From positions 1 to 64,000 of the forward strand of contig NZ_MLYO01000068.1 in assembly GCF_001866665.1 (NCBI RefSeq): 64,000 nt of DNA, read 5' to 3'. A program made the translations under genes and the position numbers. Positions 16,536-24,653 of this stretch are shown here, piece after piece. The notes under the pieces were generated by a model that was given only the letters and a program-made list of their open reading frames with translations, was not told the origin of the DNA and searched no databases. Numbering within the stretch: the stretch's first letter is position 1; every line of letters begins with the position of its first letter. This stretch comes from Streptomyces monashensis. GTDB taxonomy: Bacteria; Actinomycetota; Actinomycetes; Streptomycetales; Streptomycetaceae.

Positions 16536-18920
16536 ATGCCCACCAACGGCGCTCCCACGAAGATCACCCAGGGTTCCCAGACCAAGGGCGGCATCGGCGA
16601 GTCCACGCTCCGCCCGGACGGCACGCTCAAGGTCACCGGCGAGTTCGCGTACTCGTCCGACATGTGGCACGAGGACATGCTGTGGGGCCAGATCCTGCGC
16701 TCCACCGTCGCCCACGCCGAGATCGTCTCGATCGACACCTCCGAGGCCCTCGCCATGCCGGGCGTGTACGCGATCATGACGTACGACGACCTGCCCACCG
16801 AGGTGAAGAACTACGGCCTGGAGATCCAGGACACCCCGGTCCTCGCGCACGGCAAGGTCCGCCACCACGGCGAGCCGGTCGCGATCGTCGCCGCCGACCA
16901 CCCGGAGACGGCCCGCCGGGCCGCCGCCAAGATCAAGGTCGACTACCGGGAACTCCCCGTCATCACCGACGAGGCCTCCGCGACCGCGCCGGACGCGATC
17001 CTCGTCCACGAGGGCCGCGACGACCACCACTCGGGCCACGTCCCGCACCCCAACATCGTCCACCGGCAGCCGATCGTGCGCGGAAACGCGGACGAGGCCG
17101 CGAAGCGCGCGGACGTCATCGTCAGGGGCGAGTACACCTTCGGCATGCAGGACCAGGCCTTCCTCGGCCCGGAGTCCGGCCTCGCCGTGCCCGAGGAGGA
17201 CGGCGGCGTCCACCTCTACGTCGCCACCCAGTGGCTCCACTCCGACCTGCGCCAGATCGCGCCCGTCCTCGGCCTGCCCGAGGAGAAGGTGCGGATGACG
17301 CTGGCCGGCGTCGGCGGCGCGTTCGGCGGCCGCGAGGACCTGTCGATGCAGATCCACGCCTGCCTGCTCGCCCTGCGCACCGGCAAGCCGGTGAAGATCG
17401 TCTACAACCGGTTCGAGTCCTTCTTCGGACACGTCCACCGCCACCCGGCCAAGCTGTACTACGAGCACGGGGCCACGCGCGACGGCAAGCTGACGCACAT
17501 GAAGTGCAAGATCGTCCTGGACGGCGGCGCCTACGCCTCCGCCTCCCCGGCCGTCGTCGGCAACGCCTCCTCCCTCTCCGTCGGCCCGTACGTCATCGAC
17601 GACGTCGACATCGAGGCCGTCGCCCTCTACACCAACAACCCGCCCTGCGGCGCCATGCGCGGCTTCGGCGCGGTCCAGGCGTGCTTCGCCTACGAGGCGC
17701 AGATGGACAAGCTGGCCAAGGAGCTGGGCATGGACCCGGTGGAGCTGCGGCAGCTCAACGCCATGGAGCAGGGCACGATCATGCCGACGGGCCAGCCCGT
17801 CGACTCGCCCGCCCCCGTCGCCGAACTCCTGCGCCGCGTCAAGGCGATGCCGCTGCCGCCCGAGCGCCAGTGGGAGTCCAGCGAGGGCGCCGACGTACGG
17901 CAGCTGCCCGGCGGCCTGTCCAACACCACGCACGGCGAGGGCGTCGTACGCGGCGTCGGCTACGCGGTCGGCATCAAGAACGTCGGCTTCTCCGAGGGCT
18001 TCGACGACTACTCCACCGCCAAGGTGCGCATGGAGGTCGTCGGCGGCGAGCCGGTCGCCACCGTGCACACCGCGATGGCGGAGGTCGGCCAGGGCGGTGT
18101 CACCGTCCACGCGCAGATCGCCCGCACCGAGCTCGGCGTCACCCAGGTGACCATCCACCCGGCCGACACCCAGGTGGGCAGCGCCGGTTCGACCTCGGCC
18201 TCCCGGCAGACCTACGTCACCGGCGGCGCCGTGAAGCACACCTGCGAACTCGTCCGCGAGAAGGTCCTGGAGCTCGGCCGGCGCAAGTTCGGCTCCTATC
18301 ACCCGGCCTGGGCGACCGCCGAACTCCTGCTGGAGGGCGGCAAGGTCGTCACCGACGGCGGCGAGGTGCTCGGCGACCTGGCCGACGTCCTCGAAGGCGA
18401 GACCGTGGAGATCGAGGCGGAGTGGCGGCACCGGCCGACCGAGGCCTTCGACCTGCACACCGGGCAGGGCAACGGCCACGTCCAGTACTCCTTCGCCGCG
18501 CACCGCGCCGTCGTCGAGGTCGACACCGAGCTCGGCCTGGTCAAGGTCATCGAACTGGCCTGCGCCCAGGACGTCGGCAAGGCGCTCAACCCGCTCTCCG
18601 TCGTCGGCCAGATCCAGGGCGGTACGACGCAGGGCCTGGGTGTCGCGGTGATGGAGGAGATCATCGTCGACCCGAAGACGGCGAAGGTCAGGAACCCCTC
18701 CTTCACCGACTACCTGATCCCGACCATCCTCGACACGCCGACCATCCCGGTCGACGTCCTTGAACTCGCCGACGACCACGCCCCCTACGGGCTGCGCGGC
18801 ATCGGCGAGGCCCCCACCCTGTCGTCCACCCCGGCCGTCCTCGCGGCGATCCGGAACGCGACCGGGCTGGAGCTGAGCCGCACTCCCGTACGGCCCGAGC
18901 ACCTGACGGGGACCGCGTAA
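16536..18920 (+). CDS. Xanthine dehydrogenase molybdenum-binding subunit
   Basis: This 794-residue large subunit binds the molybdopterin cytosine dinucleotide cofactor and hydroxylates the purine (hypoxanthine to xanthine to urate). The ab hammerhead domain is N-terminal. Cofactor motifs GVGGAFGGRED (about residues 262-272) and GAMRGFGAVQ (about 371-380) follow. The C-terminal RGIGEAPTLS has the glutamate expected to act as catalytic base. It starts at ATG 16536, five bases after the FeS gene stop. XdhC and a purine permease downstream fit xanthine dehydrogenase, though substrate specificity cannot be proved from sequence. Confidence 0.92.
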   Translation: MPTNGAPTKITQGSQTKGGIGESTLRPDGTLKVTGEFAYSSDMWHEDMLWGQILRSTVAHAEIVSIDTSEALAMPGVYAIMTYDDLPTEVKNYGLEIQDTPVLAHGKVRHHGEPVAIVAADHPETARRAAAKIKVDYRELPVITDEASATAPDAILVHEGRDDHHSGHVPHPNIVHRQPIVRGNADEAAKRADVIVRGEYTFGMQDQAFLGPESGLAVPEEDGGVHLYVATQWLHSDLRQIAPVLGLPEEKVRMTLAGVGGAFGGREDLSMQIHACLLALRTGKPVKIVYNRFESFFGHVHRHPAKLYYEHGATRDGKLTHMKCKIVLDGGAYASASPAVVGNASSLSVGPYVIDDVDIEAVALYTNNPPCGAMRGFGAVQACFAYEAQMDKLAKELGMDPVELRQLNAMEQGTIMPTGQPVDSPAPVAELLRRVKAMPLPPERQWESSEGADVRQLPGGLSNTTHGEGVVRGVGYAVGIKNVGFSEGFDDYSTAKVRMEVVGGEPVATVHTAMAEVGQGGVTVHAQIARTELGVTQVTIHPADTQVGSAGSTSASRQTYVTGGAVKHTCELVREKVLELGRRKFGSYHPAWATAELLLEGGKVVTDGGEVLGDLADVLEGETVEIEAEWRHRPTEAFDLHTGQGNGHVQYSFAAHRAVVEVDTELGLVKVIELACAQDVGKALNPLSVVGQIQGGTTQGLGVAVMEEIIVDPKTAKVRNPSFTDYLIPTILDTPTIPVDVLELADDHAPYGLRGIGEAPTLSSTPAVLAAIRNATGLELSRTPVRPEHLTGTA

Positions 18921-18936
18921 GCACCACCGAAAAGCT

Positions 18937-18984
18937 CTCCGGGCGGCGCCGGGAACGTCACACACTCCACCGCGCCGCCCGGAG
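18937..18984 (+). terminator. Stem-loop between xdh and permease genes
   Basis: CTCCGGGCGGCGC at 18937-18949 is perfectly complementary to GCGCCGCCCGGAG at 18972-18984, with a 22-base loop. It lies 17 bp after the xdh stop and 150 bp before the permease start. It may terminate or attenuate transcription between the enzyme genes and the permease-xdhC pair, or stabilise the xdh mRNA. Confidence 0.5.
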
Positions 18985-19134
18985 GAACCCTCTTTGAGTT
19001 CCGCACCGCTCGCGGTCCTTGAAGTACCAGGAAATTCGTACGTCTCGGGCCGTCCCCCGGGTCGTCCATTCCCCAAATCCCGTACCTGTCAGGGCAGTTG
19101 TACGGGTGCCCCTGTGAACCTTGGGAGATGGCCC

Positions 19135-20592
19135 ATGACCCAGCAGTCAGTGGAGCCCAGGACCGCAGCCGACGACGCCGGCGATGGCAGCCGCGTCCCG
19201 GCCGGACGGTCCTGGCTCGACCGGTACTTCCACATATCCCTCAGAGGATCCTCGGTCGCGCGTGAGGTGCGCGGCGGCGTCACCACCTTCATGGCGATGG
19301 CCTACATCCTCCTGCTCAACCCGCTCATCCTGTCCGGCAAGGACGTCCACGGCGACACGCTCGGCCAGAAGGCGCTGATCACCGCGACCGCGCTGGCCGC
19401 CGCGTTCACCACGCTGCTGATGGGCTTCGTCGGCAAGGTGCCGCTCGCGCTCGCCGCCGGCCTGTCCGTCTCGGGCGTGCTGTCCTCGCAGGTCGCCCCC
19501 AACATGACCTGGCCGCAGGCCATGGGCATGTGCGTGATGTACGGCGTGGTCATCATGCTGCTGGTCGTCACCGGCCTGCGCGAGATGATCATGAACGCGA
19601 TCCCGCTCGCGCTCAAGCACGGCATCACCATGGGCATCGGCCTGTTCATCGCGCTCATCGGCCTCTACAAGTCCGGCTTCGTGCACCAGGGCAAGGAAAC
19701 CCCGCTCAGCCTCGGCCCGGCGGGCCAGCTCACCGGCTGGCCGGTGCTGCTCTTCGCCGGCACGCTGCTGCTGATCTTCATGCTCCAGGCCCGCAACGTC
19801 CCCGGCGCCATCCTCATCGGCATCGTCTCCGGCACGATCGTCGCCTCGGTCCTCAACGGCCTCGGCGTCATCGACCCCAAGCAGTGGGCCAACGGCGCCC
19901 CCGAACTGCACGGCAGCGCCGTGTCGATGCCCGACTTCTCGCTGCTCGGGCACGTCGAGTTCGGCGGCTGGGGCAAGGTCGGCGCGATGACGATCGCCAT
20001 GATCGTCTTCACCCTCGTGCTGGCCGGCTTCTTCGACGCGATGGCCACCATCATCGGCGTCGGCACCGAGGCCGAACTGGCCGACGACAAGGGCCGGATG
20101 CCCGGCCTGTCCAAGGCGCTGTTCATCGACGGCATGGGCGGTGCGATCGGCGGCGCGGCGGGCGGCTCCGGCCAGACGGTCTTCATCGAGTCCGCGACCG
20201 GCGTCGGCGAGGGCGCCCGCACCGGCCTCGCCTCCGTCGTCACCGGTCTGTTCTTCGCGGCCTGCCTCTTCTTCACCCCGGTCACCGCGATCGTCCCGCA
20301 GGAGGTCGCCTCCGCGGCCCTGGTCGTCATCGGCGCCATGATGCTGATGAACGCCCGGCACGTGGACTGGGCCGACCGCGCCACCGCGATCCCGGTCTTC
20401 CTGACCGTCGTCCTGATGCCGTTCACGTACACCATCACCACCGGTGTCGCCGCGGGCGTCATCTCCTACACCGCCATCAAGGCCGCCCAGGGCAAGGCCC
20501 GCGAGATCGGTGCCTTCATGTGGGGTCTGACGGTCGTCTTCCTGATCTACTTCGCCCTTCATCCCATCGAGGCCTGGCTCGGCGTGCACTAG
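19135..20592 (+). CDS. NCS2/AzgA-type purine permease
   Basis: This 485-residue membrane transporter has 12-14 predicted helices. It matches the AzgA-like branch of the NCS2 family: the N-terminal RGGVTTFMAMAYILLLNPLI, the TGLREMIMNAIPLALKHGIT segment, and the substrate-site motif GTEAELADDKGRMPGLSKAL (each is a family hallmark). These carriers import adenine, guanine or hypoxanthine with protons. Location between xdh and xdhC points to hypoxanthine/xanthine supply for the dehydrogenase. The ATG at 19135 has GGGAG upstream. The next gene starts 45 bp downstream, so both are probably cotranscribed. Confidence 0.88.
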   Translation: MTQQSVEPRTAADDAGDGSRVPAGRSWLDRYFHISLRGSSVAREVRGGVTTFMAMAYILLLNPLILSGKDVHGDTLGQKALITATALAAAFTTLLMGFVGKVPLALAAGLSVSGVLSSQVAPNMTWPQAMGMCVMYGVVIMLLVVTGLREMIMNAIPLALKHGITMGIGLFIALIGLYKSGFVHQGKETPLSLGPAGQLTGWPVLLFAGTLLLIFMLQARNVPGAILIGIVSGTIVASVLNGLGVIDPKQWANGAPELHGSAVSMPDFSLLGHVEFGGWGKVGAMTIAMIVFTLVLAGFFDAMATIIGVGTEAELADDKGRMPGLSKALFIDGMGGAIGGAAGGSGQTVFIESATGVGEGARTGLASVVTGLFFAACLFFTPVTAIVPQEVASAALVVIGAMMLMNARHVDWADRATAIPVFLTVVLMPFTYTITTGVAAGVISYTAIKAAQGKAREIGAFMWGLTVVFLIYFALHPIEAWLGVH

Positions 20593-20637
20593 CCGGGCCG
20601 ACGCCCTGGGAAAACAACCCCGTTAGGAGATCGAGAG

Positions 20638-21789
20638 ATGCTGGACATCGCCGAGGAGCTGAACCGGTGGGTCGAGCAGGGCCGTGACTTCGCCGTCGCC
20701 ACCGTCGTGGCCGTCGGCGGCAGCGCCCCGCGTCAGCCCGGCGCCGCCCTCGCGGTGGACGCCGACGGCACCGCGATCGGCTCGGTCTCCGGCGGGTGCG
20801 TGGAGGGCGCCGTGTACGAGCTGTGCCGGCAGGCGCTTCAGGACGGCGAGACCGTCCTCGAACGCTTCGGCTACAGCGACGAGGACGCCTTCGCCGTCGG
20901 CCTGACCTGCGGCGGAATCATCGACATCCTCGTCACACCGGTCCGGGCGGACGGTCCCGCCCGGCCGGTGCTCGCCGCCGCGCTGGCCGCCGCCGCCCGT
21001 GGGGAGGCGGCGGCGGTCGCGCGGATCGTGGACGGCCCGGCCGAGCTGTGGGGCCGAGCCCTCCTCGTCCGCCCCGACGGCTCGTACGACGGCGGTTACG
21101 GCGCCCACCCCGAACTGGACCGCACCGTCGCCGCCGAGGCCGGTGCCTTCCTGGACGCGGGCCGCACCGGCACCCTGGAGATCGGCGAACAGGGCTCGCG
21201 CTGCGGCGCCCCGCTCACGGTCCTGGTGGAGTCGTCCGTCCCCGCCCCCCGCATGATCGTCTTCGGTGCCATCGACTTCGCCTCCGCGCTGGTGCGCGTC
21301 GGCAAGTTCCTCGGCTACCACGTCACCGTGTGCGACGCCCGCCCGGTGTTCGCGACCCGCGCCCGCTTCCCGGACGCCGACGAGATCGTCGTCGAGTGGC
21401 CGCACCGCTACCTGGAGGGCACCGACACCGACGCCCGCACGGTGCTGTGCGTGCTCACCCACGACGCCAAGTTCGACGTGCCGCTGCTGCGGCTCGCCCT
21501 GCGGCTCCCGGTCGCCTACGTCGGCGCGATGGGCTCGCGCCGCACCCACCTCGACCGCAACCAGCGGCTGCGCGACGTCGGCGTCACCGAACTCGAACTG
21601 GCCCGCCTGCGCTCGCCCATCGGCCTCGACCTCGGCGCCCGTACGCCCGAGGAGACGGCCCTGTCCATCGGCGCGGAGATCGTCGCAGCCCGGCGCGGCG
21701 GCAGCGGGGTCGCGCTGACCGGCGCACACACCCCGATCCACCACGACCCGGCGTCCCGGCCGGCGGTGCGAATCGGGTCGGTGGCCTGA
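20638..21789 (+). CDS. xdhC: XdhC-type molybdenum cofactor maturation protein
   Basis: This 383-residue protein is an XdhC/CoxI accessory factor. The N-terminal domain contains GSAPRQPGAALAVDADGT and SGGCVEGAVYE, and the LTCGGIIDILV segment follows. The C-terminal Rossmann-like domain contains FGAIDFASALVRVGKFLGY and ends with the conserved YVGAMGSRRTH region. XdhC binds the molybdenum cofactor and delivers the sulfurated form to xanthine dehydrogenase. Preceded by GGAGATCGAG close to the ATG. Position immediately after the purine permease completes the xdh cluster. Confidence 0.9.
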   Translation: MLDIAEELNRWVEQGRDFAVATVVAVGGSAPRQPGAALAVDADGTAIGSVSGGCVEGAVYELCRQALQDGETVLERFGYSDEDAFAVGLTCGGIIDILVTPVRADGPARPVLAAALAAAARGEAAAVARIVDGPAELWGRALLVRPDGSYDGGYGAHPELDRTVAAEAGAFLDAGRTGTLEIGEQGSRCGAPLTVLVESSVPAPRMIVFGAIDFASALVRVGKFLGYHVTVCDARPVFATRARFPDADEIVVEWPHRYLEGTDTDARTVLCVLTHDAKFDVPLLRLALRLPVAYVGAMGSRRTHLDRNQRLRDVGVTELELARLRSPIGLDLGARTPEETALSIGAEIVAARRGGSGVALTGAHTPIHHDPASRPAVRIGSVA

Positions 21790-21846
21790 GCGGCCCGGAA
21801 TAAAAGGGTTTGCGGGCAGACGCCGGGCCCGGCTTGCATGGAGGGC

Positions 21847-22491
21847 ATGGTGTCCACCGACCGGCTGGCCGCCTTCGCGGCGCTGTCCCTCCTGCTCATC
21901 GCGGTGCCCGGCCCCAGCGTGCTGTTCGTGGTCGGCCGCGCCCTCGCGCACGGCCGCCGGGCCGCGCTGACCACCGTCGCCGGCAACACCCTCGGCGCAT
22001 ACGTACTCGTCGTGGCCGTCGCGCTCGGCATCGGCTCGGTCGTGGAGCGCTCGGTGCTCGTCTTCACCGCCCTGAAGCTCGCGGGCGCCGCGTATCTCGT
22101 GTACCTCGGCGTCAGGGCCTGGCGCGGTCGCGGCTCGCTGCGGGCCGCGTTCGCGCAGCCGGGCGGCGGTCCCGGGCACGGGTCCCTGCGGACCCTGGGG
22201 GAGGGCTTCGCGGTCGGCGTGGCCAACCCCAAGACGATGGTGTTCTTCGCCGCGGTGCTGCCGCAGTTCGTGGATCCCGGGCAGGGGCACGTCACCGGGC
22301 AGATGCTGCTGCTCGGGCTGGTCTTCAACGCCATCGCGCTCGCCTCGGACAGCGTGTGGGGGCTGGTCGCCTCCGGTGCGCGGCAGTGGTTCGCGCGCTC
22401 GCCCCGGCGGCTGTCCGCCGTCGGCGGCATCGGCGGGCTGACCATGATCGGGCTCGGTGTGACGGTGGCGGTGACGGGACGCAAGGACTGA
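21847..22491 (+). CDS. LysE/RhtB-family exporter
   Basis: This roughly 214-residue protein has six predicted membrane helices. It has the LysE/RhtB features AVPGPSVLFVVGRALAHGRR near the N-terminus and EGFAVGVANPKTMVFFAAVLPQF in the middle. Family members export amino acids or derivatives. The start is uncertain: ATG 21838, ATG 21847 and GTG 21850 are all possible, and the only ribosome-site-like sequence (GGAGGG, 21841-21846) sits too close to the latter two. It is 57 bp after xdhC, so readthrough from the purine operon is possible, but no purine link is implied. Confidence 0.82.
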   Translation: MVSTDRLAAFAALSLLLIAVPGPSVLFVVGRALAHGRRAALTTVAGNTLGAYVLVVAVALGIGSVVERSVLVFTALKLAGAAYLVYLGVRAWRGRGSLRAAFAQPGGGPGHGSLRTLGEGFAVGVANPKTMVFFAAVLPQFVDPGQGHVTGQMLLLGLVFNAIALASDSVWGLVASGARQWFARSPRRLSAVGGIGGLTMIGLGVTVAVTGRKD

Positions 22492-22526
22492 GTGTCCCGG
22501 ACTCCCGACCGCACACCGCGCGCCGC

Positions 22527-22967
22527 TCACGCCCGTCGGAGCAACCGGTTGACGGCTCGTCCGAACACCACGGTCGCCGTACGTTCCAGTACGCCGTCGA
22601 GGAGCCGGGGAGCGAACCGCACCCGCAGCTCCTCCCGCCACACCACCCTGCTACGGCCCCCCGGCCCCGGCGCGACCTCGATCTCCGCCCAGCCCAGCAC
22701 CACCCGCCCCCGCTTCTCCAGGCGGCACAGGCCGGGGCGGTCGTCGGCGGGCGGGCGCCAGACAGTGACCGCCATGACGTCGTCGAAGGCCAGCGGGCCG
22801 ACGCCGGAGCGGGCGACGAAGCGCGTGCCCACCCCGGTCGGCGGCGGTGTGAGCACGCTGATCCGGGTCAGCGGGACCGCGTCGGCGTGGCGGGGCCAGT
22901 CGGTGAGCCGGCGCCACGCCTCGTCGAGAGGGAGCGGGACCGTGCGGGTGAAGGAGAAGGTCGGCAC
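22527..22967 (-). CDS. SRPBCC-fold protein
   Basis: This 146-residue protein has the START-like SRPBCC pattern: an N-terminal strand FSFTRTVPLPLDEAWRRLTDW, a beta sheet with GVGTRFVARSGVGPLAFDDV, and a C-terminal long helix (DGVLERTATVVFGRAVNRLLRR). Such small domains bind hydrophobic ligands and act as cyclases, dehydratases or carriers. No specific ligand can be inferred. It converges with the LysE-type gene and lies 30 bp downstream of the deacetylase gene on the same strand, so both may be cotranscribed. Confidence 0.72.
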   Translation of the reverse strand: MPTFSFTRTVPLPLDEAWRRLTDWPRHADAVPLTRISVLTPPPTGVGTRFVARSGVGPLAFDDVMAVTVWRPPADDRPGLCRLEKRGRVVLGWAEIEVAPGPGGRSRVVWREELRVRFAPRLLDGVLERTATVVFGRAVNRLLRRA

Positions 22968-22997
22968 GGCAAGATCGTAGAGGTCCCGTGACGGGCG

Positions 22998-23816
22998 TCA
23001 GGGCCGGTACACCCTGCCCGGCTCCGCCTTGCCGGGCGCCAGCAGCTGAGGCACCGTCACGAAGACGTAGCCGCGCTCCTTCAGGGCGTCGATGACGCCG
23101 GGCACGGCGGGCACGGTGCCGGGGTAGATGTCGTGCAGCAGGATGATCCCGTCCCGCGACGACTGCTCGAGGACGCGCTTCGTGATGAGCGCCGAGTCGT
23201 TGGTCATGTAGTCCTTGGCGGTCACGCTCCACAGCACCTCCGCCATCCCCATCTCCTTCGTGATCCTGTGCACGTCGGAGTCGGTGCGGCCCTGCGGCGG
23301 GCGCATCAGCGTGGGCCGGTGCCCGGTGAGCCGCTCGATCGCGTCGTTCGGGCGCTTCAGTTCGTCGCGTATCTGCGCGTCCGATATCCGGGTGAGGATC
23401 TTGTGGTCCCAGGTGTGGCTCGCCACCTCGTGACCCTCGGCCGCCATCCGCTCGACCAGCTGCGGGTACTTCTCGATGTGGTTCCGGCCGAGCAGGAAGA
23501 AGGTGGCCGGGACCTTCTTCTCCCTGAGGATGTCGAGCAGCCGCGCCGAGTTCTCGCTGGGGCCCGCGTCGAAGGTGAGCGCGATGCACTTGGCCTCACG
23601 GCAGTCGACGGTCCCGAGCTTCGCCGGTGCCCCCTTCGCCGCGGCGGCCCGCGCGGTGCTCGGCGAGGTCGCGTCGACATCGGCGCAGCCGGACAGCGTG
23701 AGGGTCAGGGCGGCGGCCGCCGAGGCGAGCGCGACGGGCCGCAACCTTCGGGCGGTCTCGCGCATCTTCCTGAGGGCGCGCTTCGTCGTCGGGGTCTTGT
23801 CGGTCCACAGAGACAT
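22998..23816 (-). CDS. Polysaccharide deacetylase-like lipoprotein
   Basis: This 272-residue protein has a twin lysine/arginine-rich N-terminus, a hydrophobic stretch and a lipobox LSGC with Cys near residue 44, so it should be a surface lipoprotein. The NodB-type deacetylase domain includes TFDAGPSENS (81-90), SHTWDHK for the metal histidines, and RPPQGRTD. In canonical enzymes the first motif reads TFDDG; here the second aspartate, a metal ligand, is Ala 84. Activity on peptidoglycan or chitin-like sugars is therefore uncertain. The start ATG 23816 has no ribosome site, but TATAGT ends seven bases upstream, compatible with a leaderless mRNA. Confidence 0.8.
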   Translation of the reverse strand: MSLWTDKTPTTKRALRKMRETARRLRPVALASAAAALTLTLSGCADVDATSPSTARAAAAKGAPAKLGTVDCREAKCIALTFDAGPSENSARLLDILREKKVPATFFLLGRNHIEKYPQLVERMAAEGHEVASHTWDHKILTRISDAQIRDELKRPNDAIERLTGHRPTLMRPPQGRTDSDVHRITKEMGMAEVLWSVTAKDYMTNDSALITKRVLEQSSRDGIILLHDIYPGTVPAVPGVIDALKERGYVFVTVPQLLAPGKAEPGRVYRP

Positions 23817-23919
23817 ACCAGGACTATATACACAGTGCATAACCAAACCTTTACCGAGGCGCCCCGGCCCGCCCTTCCGTAGCACCATGGAGACAGGGGC
23901 TGCGCGGAGGAGGACCACC

Positions 23920-24561
23920 ATGCGCTTCAGGGACCGTGCCGAGGCCGGACGGGAACTGGCCGGACTGCTGGTGGACCTGTGCGAGCGGGAAGCCCTCGCC
24001 GACCCCCTCGTGCTCGCGCTGCCCCGGGGCGGCATCGCCGTCGCCGAGCCGGTCGCCCGCGCCCTCGGCGCCCCGCTCGACGTGCTCGTCGTCCGCAAGA
24101 TCGGCGCTCCGCACCACCAGGAGTTCGCCGTCGGCGCGCTCGCCGCGGACGACCCGCCGCTCTTCGACGCCGGCACCCTCGACATGCTCGGCCTGACCGA
24201 GGAGTACATGGCCCCGGCGGTCGAACGCGAACGGCAGGAGCTGCGCCGCCGCGAGGAGCGCTACCGGGCGGGCCGCCCGCCCCCCGACCCGGCCGGGCGC
24301 ACGGTGATCGTGGTCGACGACGGGCTGGCCACCGGCGCCACCGCCCGCGCGGCCCTGCGCCACGTCCGCCGCCGCGGGCCCGCCCACCTCGTCCTCGCCG
24401 TACCGGTCGGCGCCCCCGACTCGGTCGAGTCGCTCACCGGCGAGGCCGACACGGTCGTCTGCCCGCACCGGCCGGCCGGCTTCGCCGCGGTGGGGCAGTG
24501 GTACGAGGACTTCGAGCAGCTCACCGACGCGCAGGTGCTGGCCGCGCTGCACGCGCACTGA
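23920..24561 (+). CDS. Phosphoribosyltransferase-family protein
   Basis: This 213-residue protein has a type I PRTase fold. The PRPP-binding loop is VIVVDDGLATGATARAAL (about residues 128-145). An N-terminal LALPRGGIAVAEPVARALGAPLD and the segment VVRKIGAPHHQEFAVGAL are typical of the large group of uncharacterised PRTases often found with hydrolases or Dps-like stress proteins. The substrate is unknown. The ATG at 23920 is chosen over ATG 23887 because GGAGGAGG lies about seven bases upstream. It is transcribed divergently from the deacetylase lipoprotein gene. Confidence 0.82.
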   Translation: MRFRDRAEAGRELAGLLVDLCEREALADPLVLALPRGGIAVAEPVARALGAPLDVLVVRKIGAPHHQEFAVGALAADDPPLFDAGTLDMLGLTEEYMAPAVERERQELRRREERYRAGRPPPDPAGRTVIVVDDGLATGATARAALRHVRRRGPAHLVLAVPVGAPDSVESLTGEADTVVCPHRPAGFAAVGQWYEDFEQLTDAQVLAALHAH

Positions 24562-24653
24562 ACAGCCCCTCCCTCGCCCCGGCCCCCGCCTCTCGGCAAC
24601 GTCCCCGTGCACACCAGTAGGAGCGGAGCGGTACGCGGAGTAACTTGGAGGCC

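Noticed and set aside
16470..19076. 868-codon antisense open frame opposite the xdh molybdenum gene
   Set aside because: The opposite strand carries all molybdopterin motifs, and the antisense product is low-complexity Asp/Gly/Val/His without family features.
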